DNA of 64,000 nucleotides from Eubacterium sp. (GCA_029258375.1 JARHZA010000001.1:62001-126000); one strand, 5' to 3'; counted from the first letter of the stretch, positions 1 to 9,545 are shown. Program-made: numbers and translations. The notes: a model not told the origin generated them from the letters alone.

Positions 1-231
1 TTTTGCAGTTTTGCTAAAGAACTTAAAGAAAAAAATATTCCTTGCTATATTTCTGGTGCAAAAATTGGCACAGTTTATGAAAGTGCAACCGTTTTTGATG
101 AATACAATTTAAAAATACTTCCTTTTGCATCAACAATTTCTCAGTACATTAAAATTTGGTTTGCAATTCAAAACAACATTGATTTTAATGAAATAATGAA
201 CTTGTCACTTGGAGAAGATATTTTATTTTAA
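1..231 (+). CDS. 3' end of an unidentified gene (partial)
   Basis: The window opens inside this gene. Frame 1 is open for 76 codons and stops with TAA at 229-231, followed at once by a strong hairpin terminator. The fragment is soluble and mixed alpha/beta, with no membrane segment. It could be the tail of a sugar isomerase (SIS) or similar Rossmann-type enzyme, but this is only an impression and no diagnostic motif is visible. It converges on the butyrate operon. Confidence 0.6.
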   Translation, partial: FCSFAKELKEKNIPCYISGAKIGTVYESATVFDEYNLKILPFASTISQYIKIWFAIQNNIDFNEIMNLSLGEDILF

Positions 232-240
232 ATTTTATAC

Positions 241-282
241 AAAGAAAAAGACTTGAACTAAATGTTCAAGCCTTTTTCTTTT
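241..282. terminator. Bidirectional terminator between gene 1 and etfA
   Basis: A long hairpin with arms AAAGAAAAAG(A)CTTGAAC and GTTCAAG(C)CTTTTTCTTT. A T-rich run follows on both strands, so it can serve both the plus-strand fragment and the minus-strand etf operon end. Confidence 0.85.
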
Positions 283-313
283 ATGGGAGTAAAAATAGAT
301 TGATGTACTCAAC

Positions 314-1360
314 TTATTTTGTTTGTGCTTTAATTGCTTCTGTAAGCATTGGAACAATTTTATTAAGATCACCAACAATGCCGTAATCTGCAACATCAAA
401 AATTGGAGCAGATGCGTCTTTGTTAATAGCAATAATAATATCTGATTCTTCCATACCGGCAGCGTGCTGAATTGCACCACTAATACCAATTGCAAAATAT
501 ACATTAGGGCGAACAGTTTTACCAGTTTGACCTACTTGTAAATCTTTTGGAAGCCAACCGTTATCAACAACTGCTCTTGAGCAAGAAACTGTGCCACCAA
601 GAGCTTCTGCTAAATCTTCAAGAAGTTTAAAGTTTTCTTTACTTCCAACTCCACGGCCACCAGAAACAAGAATTTTTGCTGCCTGAATATCAACAGTTGT
701 AGCAACTTCTTTAACAATATCAAGAATTTCTACATAGCAGTTGTTTTCTTCAAGTTCAGGATTAAATTCAATAATATTAGCCTTTGCATCTGCAATAGGT
801 TCAATTTTTTGCATAACACCAGGGCGAACTGTTGCCATTTGAGGACGGTTGTCTGGGCAAGCAATAGTTGCAATTGTGTTGCCACCAAATGCAGGGCGAG
901 TCATAAGAAGTTGGTTGTGCTTTTGTTCTCTGTTTGGAAGTGGGTTAAGTGGGAAATCTCCAATTTCAAGAACTGTGCAGTCTGCGGTAAGACCTGTGCC
1001 AACTCTTGCAGAAACACGTGGGCCTAAATCTCTACCAATAGCAGTTGCACCAACAAGCATAATCTCTGGTTTATATTCGTTTATAACTGCTGCAAGTGCT
1101 TGTGTGTAAGGTTCTGTTCTGTAAACTTCAAGAACAGGGCTATCAACAACTATAACTTTATCTGCACCATATTGTGCAAGTGAATCTGCAAGTGGTTTAA
1201 CATTATAGCCAAGAAGAATTGCTGTAACTTCTGTTTTGAGTTCTGCTGCAAGTTCTTTTGCTTTGCCAAGAAGTTCATAAGCAATTGGGCTTATTTCGTT
1301 ATCTACCTGCTGAGCGAAAATGTAAACGCCTTTATATTGTTCTATATTTTCTGTAATCAT
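314..1360 (-). CDS. etfA: Electron transfer flavoprotein subunit alpha
   Basis: EtfA binds FAD and, with EtfB, passes electrons to and from butyryl-CoA dehydrogenase. It has 348 residues, the usual size. The C-terminal FAD domain (about residues 228-345) carries the ETF-alpha signature region, with QVGQTGKTV and GISGAIQH motifs. The N-terminal half is the nucleotide-binding-like domain. The gene is last in the thl-crt-hbd-bcd-etfB-etfA operon and starts 14 bp after etfB behind GGGAGGAG. In butyrate-forming clostridia this Etf is usually the bifurcating type that reduces ferredoxin with NADH while crotonyl-CoA is reduced. That role is inferred from the operon. Confidence 0.97.
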   Translation of the reverse strand: MITENIEQYKGVYIFAQQVDNEISPIAYELLGKAKELAAELKTEVTAILLGYNVKPLADSLAQYGADKVIVVDSPVLEVYRTEPYTQALAAVINEYKPEIMLVGATAIGRDLGPRVSARVGTGLTADCTVLEIGDFPLNPLPNREQKHNQLLMTRPAFGGNTIATIACPDNRPQMATVRPGVMQKIEPIADAKANIIEFNPELEENNCYVEILDIVKEVATTVDIQAAKILVSGGRGVGSKENFKLLEDLAEALGGTVSCSRAVVDNGWLPKDLQVGQTGKTVRPNVYFAIGISGAIQHAAGMEESDIIIAINKDASAPIFDVADYGIVGDLNKIVPMLTEAIKAQTK

Positions 1361-1374
1361 TTTCTTCTCCTCCC

Positions 1375-2160
1375 TTAGATAACGTGTTTTTCTATAAGTT
1401 TATCTAAAATATATTCAGCAGCTTCTTTTGGTGAATCTGGAGTAACAGTTTCGCCTGCACCTTTTCTAACTTTATCAGAAGCTTTTGCAATTTTAGTAGG
1501 TGAGCCACTAAGACCAATGTTTGAATCATCAACATCTTTAAGGTCTGCTCTGCCCCAAACGGTAATTTCTTTTTTATACGCATCAAAAATGCCACCTGGA
1601 GTCATATATCTTGGCTCGTTAAGTTCTGAAAGTGCTGTAATGGCACAAGGCATTTTTGTTCTAAGAATATGGTATCTATCGTCAAACTGACGTTTTACTA
1701 TAACGTTATCGCCTTCAACTTTAATATCCTCAGCATAAGAAATAACAGGAATACCAAGATGTTCAGCAATTTGTGGGCCAACTTGTGCAGTATCGCCGTC
1801 TATTGCCTGACGTCCAGTAATAATAATATCATAATCAATATTGCGAAGTGCACCTGCAATAGTTGATGATGTAGCCCAAGTATCTGCACCACCAAGAACT
1901 CTATCAGTTACAAGAATTCCGTTATCTGCGCCCATTGCCATAGCCTCACGCAATACTTCTTCTGCCTTTGGAAGTCCCATTGTAAGAGCAGTAACTTCTG
2001 CACCAAATTCATCTTTAAGACGAAGTGCAGCCTCAAGACCTGCCTTGTCATCTGGGTTCATAATTGTGAGCATTGCTCCTCTATTTAAAGTACCGTCAGG
2101 GTTAAATTGAACTCCGCCTTTTGTATCTGGTACTTGTTTAATACAAACTACAACTTTCAT
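1375..2160 (-). CDS. etfB: Electron transfer flavoprotein subunit beta
   Basis: EtfB is the smaller partner of EtfA, here 261 residues. It opens with the typical VVVCIKQVPDT segment. The stretch GRQAIDGDTAQVGPQ near residue 118 is the nucleotide-binding loop. In bifurcating ETFs of anaerobes this loop holds a second FAD instead of AMP. The gene starts 13 bp downstream of bcd behind GGAGGGG and is followed by etfA, the classical clostridial order. Cytoplasmic, in complex with Bcd. Electron bifurcation is inferred from family and context and is not shown by the sequence alone. Confidence 0.97.
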   Translation of the reverse strand: MKVVVCIKQVPDTKGGVQFNPDGTLNRGAMLTIMNPDDKAGLEAALRLKDEFGAEVTALTMGLPKAEEVLREAMAMGADNGILVTDRVLGGADTWATSSTIAGALRNIDYDIIITGRQAIDGDTAQVGPQIAEHLGIPVISYAEDIKVEGDNVIVKRQFDDRYHILRTKMPCAITALSELNEPRYMTPGGIFDAYKKEITVWGRADLKDVDDSNIGLSGSPTKIAKASDKVRKGAGETVTPDSPKEAAEYILDKLIEKHVI

Positions 2161-2173
2161 TATTTACCCCTCC

Positions 2174-3328
2174 TTACTTCAACAAGTTGCCACTGATAAC
2201 CATACGTTGTACTTCTGAAGTACCTTCGTAAATTTCAGTAATTTTTGCATCACGCATCATACGTTCTACTTCGTATTCACGAATATATCCATAACCACCA
2301 AGAAGCTGAACTACTTTAGTTGTAACATCCATTGCGGTTTCTGCTGCAAAAAGTTTAGCCTGTGCAGCTTCAACAGAGTAAGATTTCTTTGTTGCCTTTG
2401 CTTCTGCTGCTTTATAAACAATCAACTTAGCAGCCTCAACTTGTGTTGCCATATTAGCAAGTTGGAATTGAGTGTTTTGGAAAGCACCAATGCTTCTGCC
2501 AAATTGTTTTCTTTCTTTTACATATTCAACTGCCCTATCAAGAGCACCTTCTGCAATACCAAGTGCCTGTGAAGCAATACCAATACGTCCACCATCAAGT
2601 GTGTGCATTGCAATACCAAAGCCTTTACCCTGAGGGCCAAGAATATTTTCTTTTGGAATTCTGCAATCTTGGAAAATAAGTTCGTATGTTGAAGAACCAC
2701 GAATACCCATTTTCTTTTCTTTTGTGCCAAATAAGAAGCCTGGTGCAGTTTTTGGAACAATAAATGCAGAGAAAAGTTTTTTCTTTCTGCCACGTTTGTC
2801 TTCAACAACATCTGTAACAGCTATTACAATATAAATATCTGCCTCTTTACCGTTAGTGATAAAACATTTTGAACCATTTAAAACCCATTCGTCACCATCA
2901 AGAACAGCCTTTGTTTGAGCACCTTGAGCATCTGTGCCGGCGCCAGGTTCTGTAAGAGCAAACGCACCAAGCATTTTACCACTTGCAAGAGGAACAAGAT
3001 ATTTTTGTTTTTGTTCTTCTGTTCCATAAGTAAGAATTGGATCACAACAAAGAGATGTGTGGGCAGAAACAATAACACCCGTTGTAGCGCAAACTTTTGA
3101 AAGTTCTTCTACACACATAACATATGTAAGAGGGTCACATCCTTGACCACCATATTCTTTTGGTATTGGAATACCCATAAAACCAATTTTTTGCATTTTT
3201 TCAACAGTTTCACGTGGGAACTGTTCTTTTTCATCTGTTTCAATAGCAAGTGGTTTTACTTCGTTCTCAGCAAAATCACTAAATAGCTTTTTTGCCATTT
3301 CGTGTTCTTTACTTAATGTAAAATCCAT
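2174..3328 (-). CDS. bcd: Butyryl-CoA dehydrogenase (short-chain acyl-CoA dehydrogenase)
   Basis: This FAD enzyme reduces crotonyl-CoA to butyryl-CoA together with EtfAB. It has 384 residues and the full acyl-CoA dehydrogenase fold: N-terminal helical domain, middle beta domain with FALTEPGAGTDA, and C-terminal domain ending in LGGYGYIREYEVER and IYEGTSEVQ. The catalytic base is the glutamate of IYEGTSE. I place the start at the ATG at 3328, seven bases after GGAGG. A TTG two codons earlier lies too close to the Shine-Dalgarno box. It sits between hbd and etfB and is probably cotranscribed. Confidence 0.96.
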   Translation of the reverse strand: MDFTLSKEHEMAKKLFSDFAENEVKPLAIETDEKEQFPRETVEKMQKIGFMGIPIPKEYGGQGCDPLTYVMCVEELSKVCATTGVIVSAHTSLCCDPILTYGTEEQKQKYLVPLASGKMLGAFALTEPGAGTDAQGAQTKAVLDGDEWVLNGSKCFITNGKEADIYIVIAVTDVVEDKRGRKKKLFSAFIVPKTAPGFLFGTKEKKMGIRGSSTYELIFQDCRIPKENILGPQGKGFGIAMHTLDGGRIGIASQALGIAEGALDRAVEYVKERKQFGRSIGAFQNTQFQLANMATQVEAAKLIVYKAAEAKATKKSYSVEAAQAKLFAAETAMDVTTKVVQLLGGYGYIREYEVERMMRDAKITEIYEGTSEVQRMVISGNLLK

Positions 3329-3394
3329 TTTCAATCCTCCGTAAAGTGCATTGGCTTCTGCCTTCTTTAGACAGAAGCCTTATAAATTGTATCA

Positions 3395-4234
3395 TTATTT
3401 GCGATAATCGTAAAATCCTACGCCAGTTTTACGACCAAGTTTTCCTGCACGAACCATCTTTTTAAGAAGTGTTGCTGGACGATATTTAGGATCGCCTGTT
3501 TCTGCATAAATAACTTCCATAATTGCAAGAACAATATCAAGACCAATATAGTCGCCAAGTTCAAGAGGACCCATTGGGTGGTTTGCACCAAGTTTCATTG
3601 CAGTATCAATGTCTTCTGCACTTGCAATACCCATTTCATATACTGTAATTCCTTCATTTACAAGAGGAATAAGAATTCTGTTAACAACAAAGCCAGGTGC
3701 TTCTTTAACTTCAACTGGTGTTTTGCCAATTTCAGTTGCAATAGCCTTAACTTTTTCTACCATATCTGCTGGAGTATTTGCACCAGCAATAACCTCAACA
3801 AGTTTCATAACTGGTGCTGGGTTAAAGAAGTGCATACCAATAAGAGGTCTGTCAAGTCCAGCGCCAATTTCTGTAATTGAAAGAGATGATGTGTTTGTTG
3901 CAAACATACAATCAGGTTTTACAATTTCTTGTAACTCTTTAAAAGTTTGCTTTTTAACATCCATAACTTCAAGAGCAGCCTCAATAACAAGGTCGCAATC
4001 TGTGCAAATATCTTTTACACCTGTTGTAATTTTAGCAAGAATAGCATCAGCCTTTGCTTGATCCATTTTGCCTTTTGCAATTCTTTTTTCAAAACCTTTT
4101 GCAATTTTATTTTTGCCGTTTGCTGCAAATTCTTCGTTAATATCACAAAGAACTACTTCATATCCGTCAACTTGTGCAAATGCCTGTGCAATACCTGAAC
4201 CCATTGTACCTGCACCAATAATACCTACTTTCAT
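3395..4234 (-). CDS. hbd: 3-hydroxybutyryl-CoA dehydrogenase
   Basis: This NAD(P)-dependent enzyme reduces acetoacetyl-CoA to 3-hydroxybutyryl-CoA, the second step of the butyrate pathway. The Rossmann motif [17 protein letters not shown] is at the very N-terminus. The catalytic histidine lies in [14 protein letters not shown], and the C-terminal helical dimerisation domain is complete. At 279 residues it matches the family. The longer open frame begins at a TTG inside the GGAGG box, so the ATG at 4234 is the real start. It lies between crt and bcd. Confidence 0.96.
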   Translation of the reverse strand: MKVGIIGAGTMGSGIAQAFAQVDGYEVVLCDINEEFAANGKNKIAKGFEKRIAKGKMDQAKADAILAKITTGVKDICTDCDLVIEAALEVMDVKKQTFKELQEIVKPDCMFATNTSSLSITEIGAGLDRPLIGMHFFNPAPVMKLVEVIAGANTPADMVEKVKAIATEIGKTPVEVKEAPGFVVNRILIPLVNEGITVYEMGIASAEDIDTAMKLGANHPMGPLELGDYIGLDIVLAIMEVIYAETGDPKYRPATLLKKMVRAGKLGRKTGVGFYDYRK

Positions 4235-4252
4235 CTCTTGTACCTCCAATAA

Positions 4253-5038
4253 TTATTTGTTTTGGAAAGGTTCTTTAACCTTATCTTTATTTCTATCAAG
4301 GAAGAATGCCATACCATACTTCTGATCTTCTGTTTCAAAGCAATCGCCAAAAAGTTTTTCTTCTAAAACAATTGCGTTATCAATATCAACTTGTAAACCA
4401 TCATTAATTGCTTTTTTGCAATTTCTAACTGCGATTGGGGCATTGCTTGCAATAATTGATGCCATTTTTTTAGCCGCATCCATAAGTTCGCCAAGTGGAT
4501 AAACTGCGTTTACAAGGCCAATTCTAAGTGCCTCATCAGCCTTAATGTTTCTGCCTGTAAAAATCATTTGCTTAGCCATACCAACGCCAACAGTTCTTGC
4601 AAGACGTTGTGTGCCACCAAAGCCAGGTGTAATACCAAGACCAACTTCTGGCTGACCAAACACTGCGTTTTCAGAACAAATTCTAATATCACAAGCCATT
4701 GAGATTTCGCATCCACCACCAAGTGCAAAGCCATTTATTGCTGCAATTACTGGAATTGGTAAAGTTTCAATTTTTCTAAAAACGTCATTACCTTTTTTAC
4801 CAAAAGCCTCGCCCTCTGCTTTTGTTAATGTGCTCATTTCGCCTATATCTGCACCAGCTACAAATGACTTTTCACCAGCACCTGTAATAATAAGTGCACG
4901 AACTGTATTAACATCAACAGTATCAAGAACTTCATTTATTTCATCAAGAACTGCACTGTTTAAAGCATTAAGTGCTTTTGGTCTGTTTATTGTTAGAACG
5001 GCAACTCTGCCATCAACTTCATAATTAACAAATTCCAT
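4253..5038 (-). CDS. crt: Crotonase (3-hydroxybutyryl-CoA dehydratase)
   Basis: Crt dehydrates 3-hydroxybutyryl-CoA to crotonyl-CoA. The 261-residue protein has the crotonase fold. SFVAGADIGEM and GGGCEISMACDI form the CoA-binding and oxyanion hole regions, and FGQPEVGLGITPGFGGTQRL contains the active-site glutamate. The length is normal. It is the second gene of the operon, 15 bp after thl and 18 bp before hbd, with a GAGGT ribosome binding site. It is cytoplasmic. Confidence 0.96.
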   Translation of the reverse strand: MEFVNYEVDGRVAVLTINRPKALNALNSAVLDEINEVLDTVDVNTVRALIITGAGEKSFVAGADIGEMSTLTKAEGEAFGKKGNDVFRKIETLPIPVIAAINGFALGGGCEISMACDIRICSENAVFGQPEVGLGITPGFGGTQRLARTVGVGMAKQMIFTGRNIKADEALRIGLVNAVYPLGELMDAAKKMASIIASNAPIAVRNCKKAINDGLQVDIDNAIVLEEKLFGDCFETEDQKYGMAFFLDRNKDKVKEPFQNK

Positions 5039-5053
5039 TTAGATCTACCTCAA

Positions 5054-6235
5054 TCAATCTCTTTTAACAATTGTTGAGCAACCCATACCGCCACCGATAC
5101 AAAGAGTTGCAAGACCAGTTTTAGCATCTCTCTTTTCCATTTCGTGAAGAAGAGTTACAAGAATACGGCAACCTGATGCACCAACTGGGTGACCAAGAGC
5201 AATTGCACCACCGTTAACATTGAGTTTTGATAAGTCAAAGTTGAGGTCACGACCTACTGCAATTGACTGAGCAGCGAATGCTTCATTTGCTTCGATAAGA
5301 TCAAAATCATCAATAGTCATATCTGCTTTTGCAAGAACTTTTCTTGTTGAAGCAACTGGGCCAACACCCATAATTGAAGGATCAACACCACCAAGAGCAC
5401 CACAAACCCAAGTAGCCATTGGCTTAACTCCAAGTTCTTTTGCTTTTTCTTCGCTCATAACTACGATTGCTGCTGCACCATCGTTAATACCTGATGAGTT
5501 AGCAGCTGTAACAATACCATCTTTCTTAAATGCTGGACGAAGTTTAGAAATGCTTTCTGCTGTAACACCTTTACGTGGACCTTCGTCTGTATCAAAAATA
5601 ACGGTTTCTTTTTTCTTTTTAATTTCAACTGGAACGATTTCGTCTTTAAACTTGCCTTCTGCCATAGCCTTTTCACATTTCTGCTGGCTGTTTGCAGCAA
5701 ATTCATCAAGTTCTTCACGAGTGATTCCATATTTTTCACAAACGTTTTCTGCTGTGATGCCCATATGGTAATCATTAAACGCATCCCAAAGAGCATCGTT
5801 TACCATTGTGTCAATCATAGGTGCGTTACCCATACGGTAACCATAACGACCTTGCTTGATTGCATAAGGAGCCATACTCATATTTTCCATACCACCTGCA
5901 ACAACTATATCAGCATCGCCACATTGAATCATTTGTGCTGCAAGGTTTACACAGTTAAGACCTGAACCACAAACAACATTGATTGTTACTGCTGGAGTTT
6001 CAATTGGAAGACCGGCTTTAATTGCAGATTGGCGAGCTACGTTTTGACCTTGACCAGCTTGGATTACACAACCCATATAAACATGATCAACTTCGTTTGC
6101 TGGAACACCTGCACGATTAAGAGCCTCTTTGATTACTATTGAACCAAGGTCAACTGCTGGAACTGTGCTAAGAGAACCACCCATTGTACCGATTGCTGTA
6201 CGACATGCACCTGCAAGAACTATTTTTTTAGCCAT
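5054..6235 (-). CDS. thl: Acetyl-CoA C-acetyltransferase (thiolase)
   Basis: Thiolase condenses two acetyl-CoA to acetoacetyl-CoA, the entry step to butyrate. All three active-site segments are present in the 393-residue protein: [11 protein letters not shown] with the nucleophilic cysteine, [14 protein letters not shown] with the catalytic histidine, and [10 protein letters not shown] with the second cysteine. It is the first gene of the six-gene operon and is read from the strong promoter at 6319-6347 through a leader of about 75 nt. The start is fixed by AGGAG upstream of the ATG at 6235. Confidence 0.97.
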   Translation of the reverse strand: MAKKIVLAGACRTAIGTMGGSLSTVPAVDLGSIVIKEALNRAGVPANEVDHVYMGCVIQAGQGQNVARQSAIKAGLPIETPAVTINVVCGSGLNCVNLAAQMIQCGDADIVVAGGMENMSMAPYAIKQGRYGYRMGNAPMIDTMVNDALWDAFNDYHMGITAENVCEKYGITREELDEFAANSQQKCEKAMAEGKFKDEIVPVEIKKKKETVIFDTDEGPRKGVTAESISKLRPAFKKDGIVTAANSSGINDGAAAIVVMSEEKAKELGVKPMATWVCGALGGVDPSIMGVGPVASTRKVLAKADMTIDDFDLIEANEAFAAQSIAVGRDLNFDLSKLNVNGGAIALGHPVGASGCRILVTLLHEMEKRDAKTGLATLCIGGGMGCSTIVKRD

Positions 6236-6318
6236 AATAAATACATCTCCTGTAAAATTATTCTGTGTATGTAAACTTTTAATTGTTTTACAACACTTAT
6301 TATTTATTCCGTGATTCC

Positions 6319-6347
6319 ATAATACATTCTTACTCGGAGATTGTCAA
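6319..6347 (-). promoter_or_regulatory. Sigma-A promoter of the butyrate operon
   Basis: On the minus strand a perfect -35 TTGACA (6342-6347) is followed, after exactly 17 bases, by -10 TATTAT (6319-6324). The predicted start near 6312 leaves a leader of about 75 nt before thl. Confidence 0.85.
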
Positions 6348-6679
6348 TATTTTAACACATAATCAGCATTTGCAACAATATATGATTAGTTTGCTCCTTG
6401 TTTTATGTGAAATTTAATCATATTGTATTGTTTATATGTTCATAACGAAAACTATTTTCGTTATTTTCTTCACAATTTGTGCGTTTTTTTATCATTCTTT
6501 TAAAAAAATAGCAAAAACCACGATTATGTATGACTTAATAGCAGAGTCATTTTGACATTAAATTATCAAAATTTTATGTAAAAAGCATATTTTTTTAAAT
6601 AGATTCCTTTTTTAATAAAAAATGCTTAATTATAGATATTAAACATATTCAAACTATATTCACTAATTTTAGGGTATAA
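6348..6679. other. Non-coding region upstream of thl
   Basis: No gene is visible here. The stretch is very AT-rich. The one notable element is a perfect inverted repeat at 6442-6464, arms ATAACGAAAA and TTTTCGTTAT with a 3-base centre, about 95 bp upstream of the thl -35 box. It may be a regulator site. Confidence 0.5.
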
Positions 6680-6681
6680 AA

Positions 6682-6709
6682 AAAGCGCTTTGAATAATCA
6701 AAGCGCTTT
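6682..6709 (-). terminator. Terminator of the 6734-7663 gene
   Basis: Arms AAAGCGCTTTGA and TCAAAGCGCTTT surround an ATAA loop. Read on the minus strand, the hairpin is followed by a run of T. Confidence 0.88.
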
Positions 6710-6733
6710 AAATACAGTATCTTGTTTTAAATA

Positions 6734-7663
6734 TTACTTTTTAACGATCTTTCTTTCTGCAAAGAATTCATCAGATGCTGGTGCTTGTGTGTTGTAAACA
6801 ATATCAAGAGATGCACTCTTGTCTTTTACAATACCGAAAGCATTAGCGTGAGTAATAGAAATATGAATGTTTTCTAAGTAATCAGCCTTAACAATTTCGC
6901 CAGTTGCTGTATCAATTACGATTGTACCATAACCGCCATCATAATCTACGATAACGTTATCTGTTACGGAACCAGTTGTAAATGTAACAATACCTAATTC
7001 ATCTACAATGCCAGGAACGTCGCCAAGAACGTTAAAGAACTTACCTTGTGAGTCTGCCTTTTCTTTTGCATTTGTAACTTTTTTAGGTTGAATTTGAATT
7101 GTGATTGTTCCATCGTTGTTATCTTTTACATTACAGTTTTGAATATCTTCGCCTGTGAATGCAGAATCTGTGTATACGATTGAACCATCTGGTGACTTAT
7201 CGTTTTCTGGGCTATTACCACCATTTGGAGGGAGACCCTTTGCTTCTGACTTAAACTGGCTACCAGCAAGAGAACCAACAGTTTTATCAAGTGCTGGGTT
7301 TGCTTTGCCTTCAATGAGTAAGTTCTTGATTTCAAGAGTTTCTCCACCAAGGAGTTTATACATTGTTTGAGGTTTTCCATCAACAGTGTATTCTGCTGTT
7401 AATGTCTTTGTGTAGTTATAGCATTTAACATAGTATGCTGCTACATCTTCAGGTGTTTTGAATTCAACACCGCCGTATGTACCCGGTTTAAATTCTTCGA
7501 TAGCTGTTGCTACTGAACTTCCACCTGCATTGCCTTCTTGAGGCTGTGGGTCGTTACCTTTATAGAAGCTAACAACAAGTACAAGTGCAATTAAAGTAAT
7601 AACAAGAATAACTGCAAGTATTTTATTTATTGTGTCGAGTTTAGATTTAACTTTATAATTCAT
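6734..7663 (-). CDS. Membrane-anchored extracytoplasmic protein, unknown function
   Basis: I do not recognise this 309-residue protein. A basic N-terminus is followed by one hydrophobic segment (about residues 15-33), giving a signal anchor with the rest outside the cell. A Gly/Ser/Asn/Pro linker comes next, then a globular beta-rich domain (about residues 60-305). There is no lipobox cysteine and no sorting signal. The gene stands alone, with its own promoter (7690-7718) and terminator, and is divergent from the ClC gene. The start is supported by AAGGGGG upstream. Confidence 0.8.
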   Translation of the reverse strand: MNYKVKSKLDTINKILAVILVITLIALVLVVSFYKGNDPQPQEGNAGGSSVATAIEEFKPGTYGGVEFKTPEDVAAYYVKCYNYTKTLTAEYTVDGKPQTMYKLLGGETLEIKNLLIEGKANPALDKTVGSLAGSQFKSEAKGLPPNGGNSPENDKSPDGSIVYTDSAFTGEDIQNCNVKDNNDGTITIQIQPKKVTNAKEKADSQGKFFNVLGDVPGIVDELGIVTFTTGSVTDNVIVDYDGGYGTIVIDTATGEIVKADYLENIHISITHANAFGIVKDKSASLDIVYNTQAPASDEFFAERKIVKK

Positions 7664-7689
7664 AAGTCTAATTCCCCCTTGTTTTTATA

Positions 7690-7718
7690 ATAATAACCTA
7701 TTTGAAAAAATTTTTCAA
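7690..7718 (-). promoter_or_regulatory. Promoter of the 6734-7663 gene
   Basis: Minus strand: -35 TTGAAA at 7713-7718, 17-base spacer, -10 TATTAT at 7690-7695, about 27 bases upstream of the start codon. Confidence 0.7.
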
Positions 7719-7796
7719 CATTTTTTGTAAAATGATAGAAACATTTTTAATTATTTATTAAATTTCTTTAAATAATATGATACTTTGTTAACGTTT

Positions 7797-7842
7797 TGAC
7801 AAAATCATTTAATTTATAAACAATATCATTATGATTTTGTCA
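7797..7842. repeat. Inverted repeat in the divergent intergenic region
   Basis: Perfect 12-bp arms TGACAAAATCAT (7797-7808) and ATGATTTTGTCA (7831-7842) are separated by 22 bases. The right arm ends two bases before the clc -35 box, a position suited to a repressor or activator site. Confidence 0.6.
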
Positions 7843-7843
7843 G

Positions 7844-7871
7844 TTGACATTCTGTTTTATAATCCTATAAT
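7844..7871 (+). promoter_or_regulatory. Promoter of the ClC gene
   Basis: -35 TTGACA at 7844-7849, 16-base spacer, -10 TATAAT at 7866-7871. The leader is about 38 nt. Confidence 0.82.
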
Positions 7872-7915
7872 ATAAATAGTTACATTATATTATTACATTT
7901 TATAGGGTTTTTGTT

Positions 7916-9490
7916 ATGAAAAATAAAGCTAAAAGTACTTACAGAAAAATCGAAGATAAACGAACTGAACCGCTATATCTTATGCTTTGTGGAATAGGAG
8001 TAGGAATTTCTGCTGGGCTTGTTTGTGTTTTATACAGATTTATGCTCACATTCGCAGAAGAATACTTATTTAAAATTATAGGTATAGTTAAAGGCAATCC
8101 TTTAAAAACAGCACTGTGGCTTATTGCTCTTGCTGTAATGGGTGTAATTGTATCTTTTATAATTAAGTGGGCACCACTTGCAAGTGGTTCTGGTATTCCT
8201 CAAATATCTGCAGAAATTAAAGGCTATGTTTCTCCAAGCTGGTGGAAAGTTTTAATTGCAAAATTAACAGGTAGTTCAATTACTATTTTAGCCGGTCTTT
8301 CTCTTGGCAGAGAAGGCCCAAGCGTTCAACTTGGTGGTATGGCTGCAAAAGGTGTTGCAAGAATCACTAAAGCTGACAGAACTACTGAAATACGAATGAT
8401 AAGTTGTGGTGCAGGCGCAGGTCTTGCTGCAGCATTTAACGCACCACTTGCCGGAATTATGTTCGTGCTTGAAGAAATCCACCATACTTTTGATAAATCA
8501 CTTCTTTGTATGGGCATAGTTTCAGCCGTTGTTGCAGACTTCGTATCAAAAATATTTTTTGGACAAGATACTATTTTTAACTATGAAACATCTCAAATTC
8601 CTTTAAAACAATATTGGATTTTAATTGTTTTAGGCATCGTGCTTGGACTTATGGGCGTAGGCTACAACATTATAATGGCTCACGGACAAGACTTCTTTAA
8701 AAAGTTCAACAAAATACCACAACCAATTAGATTTGCCGTTGTCTTTTTCATAAGTGGTGTGGTTGGTCTTTTTGTGCCAAGAATTCTTGGCGGTGGTCAC
8801 TCAATGGTTGAATTCCTTATAAACGACCACCCTGCCATTTCAGTAATGATATTTTTGCTTTTTGCCAAGTTTATTTTTGGTGCATTTAGTGCCGGTTCAG
8901 GTGCTCCCGGCGGTACACTTTATCCCCTCTTAATTTTAGGAACATATATAGGTGCAATTTTTGGAGACCTTTCAATAAATATTTTAGGTTTGCCTTCTGA
9001 TATTTGGCAAGAATTTGTTGTTCTTTCAATGGCAGGTTTCTTTGCATCAATAGTTCGTGCACCTATTACAGGCGTAGTTCTTGTTTTTGAATTAACTGGA
9101 AATATGGATAGTTTGCTTCCTCTTGTTATTGTTTGCTTAATTTCTTATACTGTTGCCGATATGTGTGGCGTTTCTCCAATTTATTCTACTTTACTTGAAA
9201 AATTCCTTACAAATAATAAAGACACAGAAACCCCAGTAAATACCGGTGAAAAAGTTTTGCAAACATTTGTTATACCAACCGGCAGTCCACTTAGAAACAA
9301 AAAGATTGCTGATATAGATTGGGGTAAACATTGTCTTATAGTTTCAGTTGAACGTGAAGAAAGAGCAATAACTCCAAAAGGCGATACAGTGCTAAAAGAA
9401 GGCGATGAACTAATAATGATGATTAGCCAAAGGTATTTCGCAAAAGATAAACGCAAAATTGAAAAAATAATAAAAGGAGCAAGCGAGTAA
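7916..9490 (+). CDS. ClC-family chloride channel or H+/Cl- antiporter with C-terminal TrkA-C domain
   Basis: This 524-residue membrane protein has the ClC signature segments GSGIPQ (near residue 91), GREGPSVQLGG with the gating glutamate, and a GSGAPGGTLYP loop in place of the usual GxFxP. About ten or more hydrophobic helices span residues 20-430. The last 80 residues form a soluble TrkA-C (RCK-C) ligand-binding domain, as in other bacterial ClC proteins. It probably moves chloride or fluoride-like anions in exchange for protons. It is a single-gene unit: divergent promoter, and a terminator that overlaps the stop codon. The ribosome binding site is weak (AGGG). Confidence 0.9.
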   Translation: MKNKAKSTYRKIEDKRTEPLYLMLCGIGVGISAGLVCVLYRFMLTFAEEYLFKIIGIVKGNPLKTALWLIALAVMGVIVSFIIKWAPLASGSGIPQISAEIKGYVSPSWWKVLIAKLTGSSITILAGLSLGREGPSVQLGGMAAKGVARITKADRTTEIRMISCGAGAGLAAAFNAPLAGIMFVLEEIHHTFDKSLLCMGIVSAVVADFVSKIFFGQDTIFNYETSQIPLKQYWILIVLGIVLGLMGVGYNIIMAHGQDFFKKFNKIPQPIRFAVVFFISGVVGLFVPRILGGGHSMVEFLINDHPAISVMIFLLFAKFIFGAFSAGSGAPGGTLYPLLILGTYIGAIFGDLSINILGLPSDIWQEFVVLSMAGFFASIVRAPITGVVLVFELTGNMDSLLPLVIVCLISYTVADMCGVSPIYSTLLEKFLTNNKDTETPVNTGEKVLQTFVIPTGSPLRNKKIADIDWGKHCLIVSVEREERAITPKGDTVLKEGDELIMMISQRYFAKDKRKIEKIIKGASE

Positions 9491-9503
9491 TCGCTTGCTT
9501 TTT
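9479..9503 (+). terminator. Terminator overlapping the clc stop codon
   Basis: Arms GCAAGCGA and TCGCTTGC flank GTAA. The stop codon TAA at 9488-9490 lies in the loop, and TTTTTG follows. Confidence 0.8.
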
Positions 9504-9545
9504 GTTTGCCATTTTAGGTATAGATAATGCAGTAACTTTAATAAT

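Noticed and set aside
235-504. Minus-strand frame of 89 codons at the end of etfA
   Set aside because: Out-of-frame shadow of etfA with a low-complexity Leu/Gln/Phe-rich product.
6248-6347. Rex operator at the thl promoter
   Set aside because: The nearest sequence (TTGTAAAACAA in the leader) lacks the TTAACAA half-site spacing of Rex boxes.
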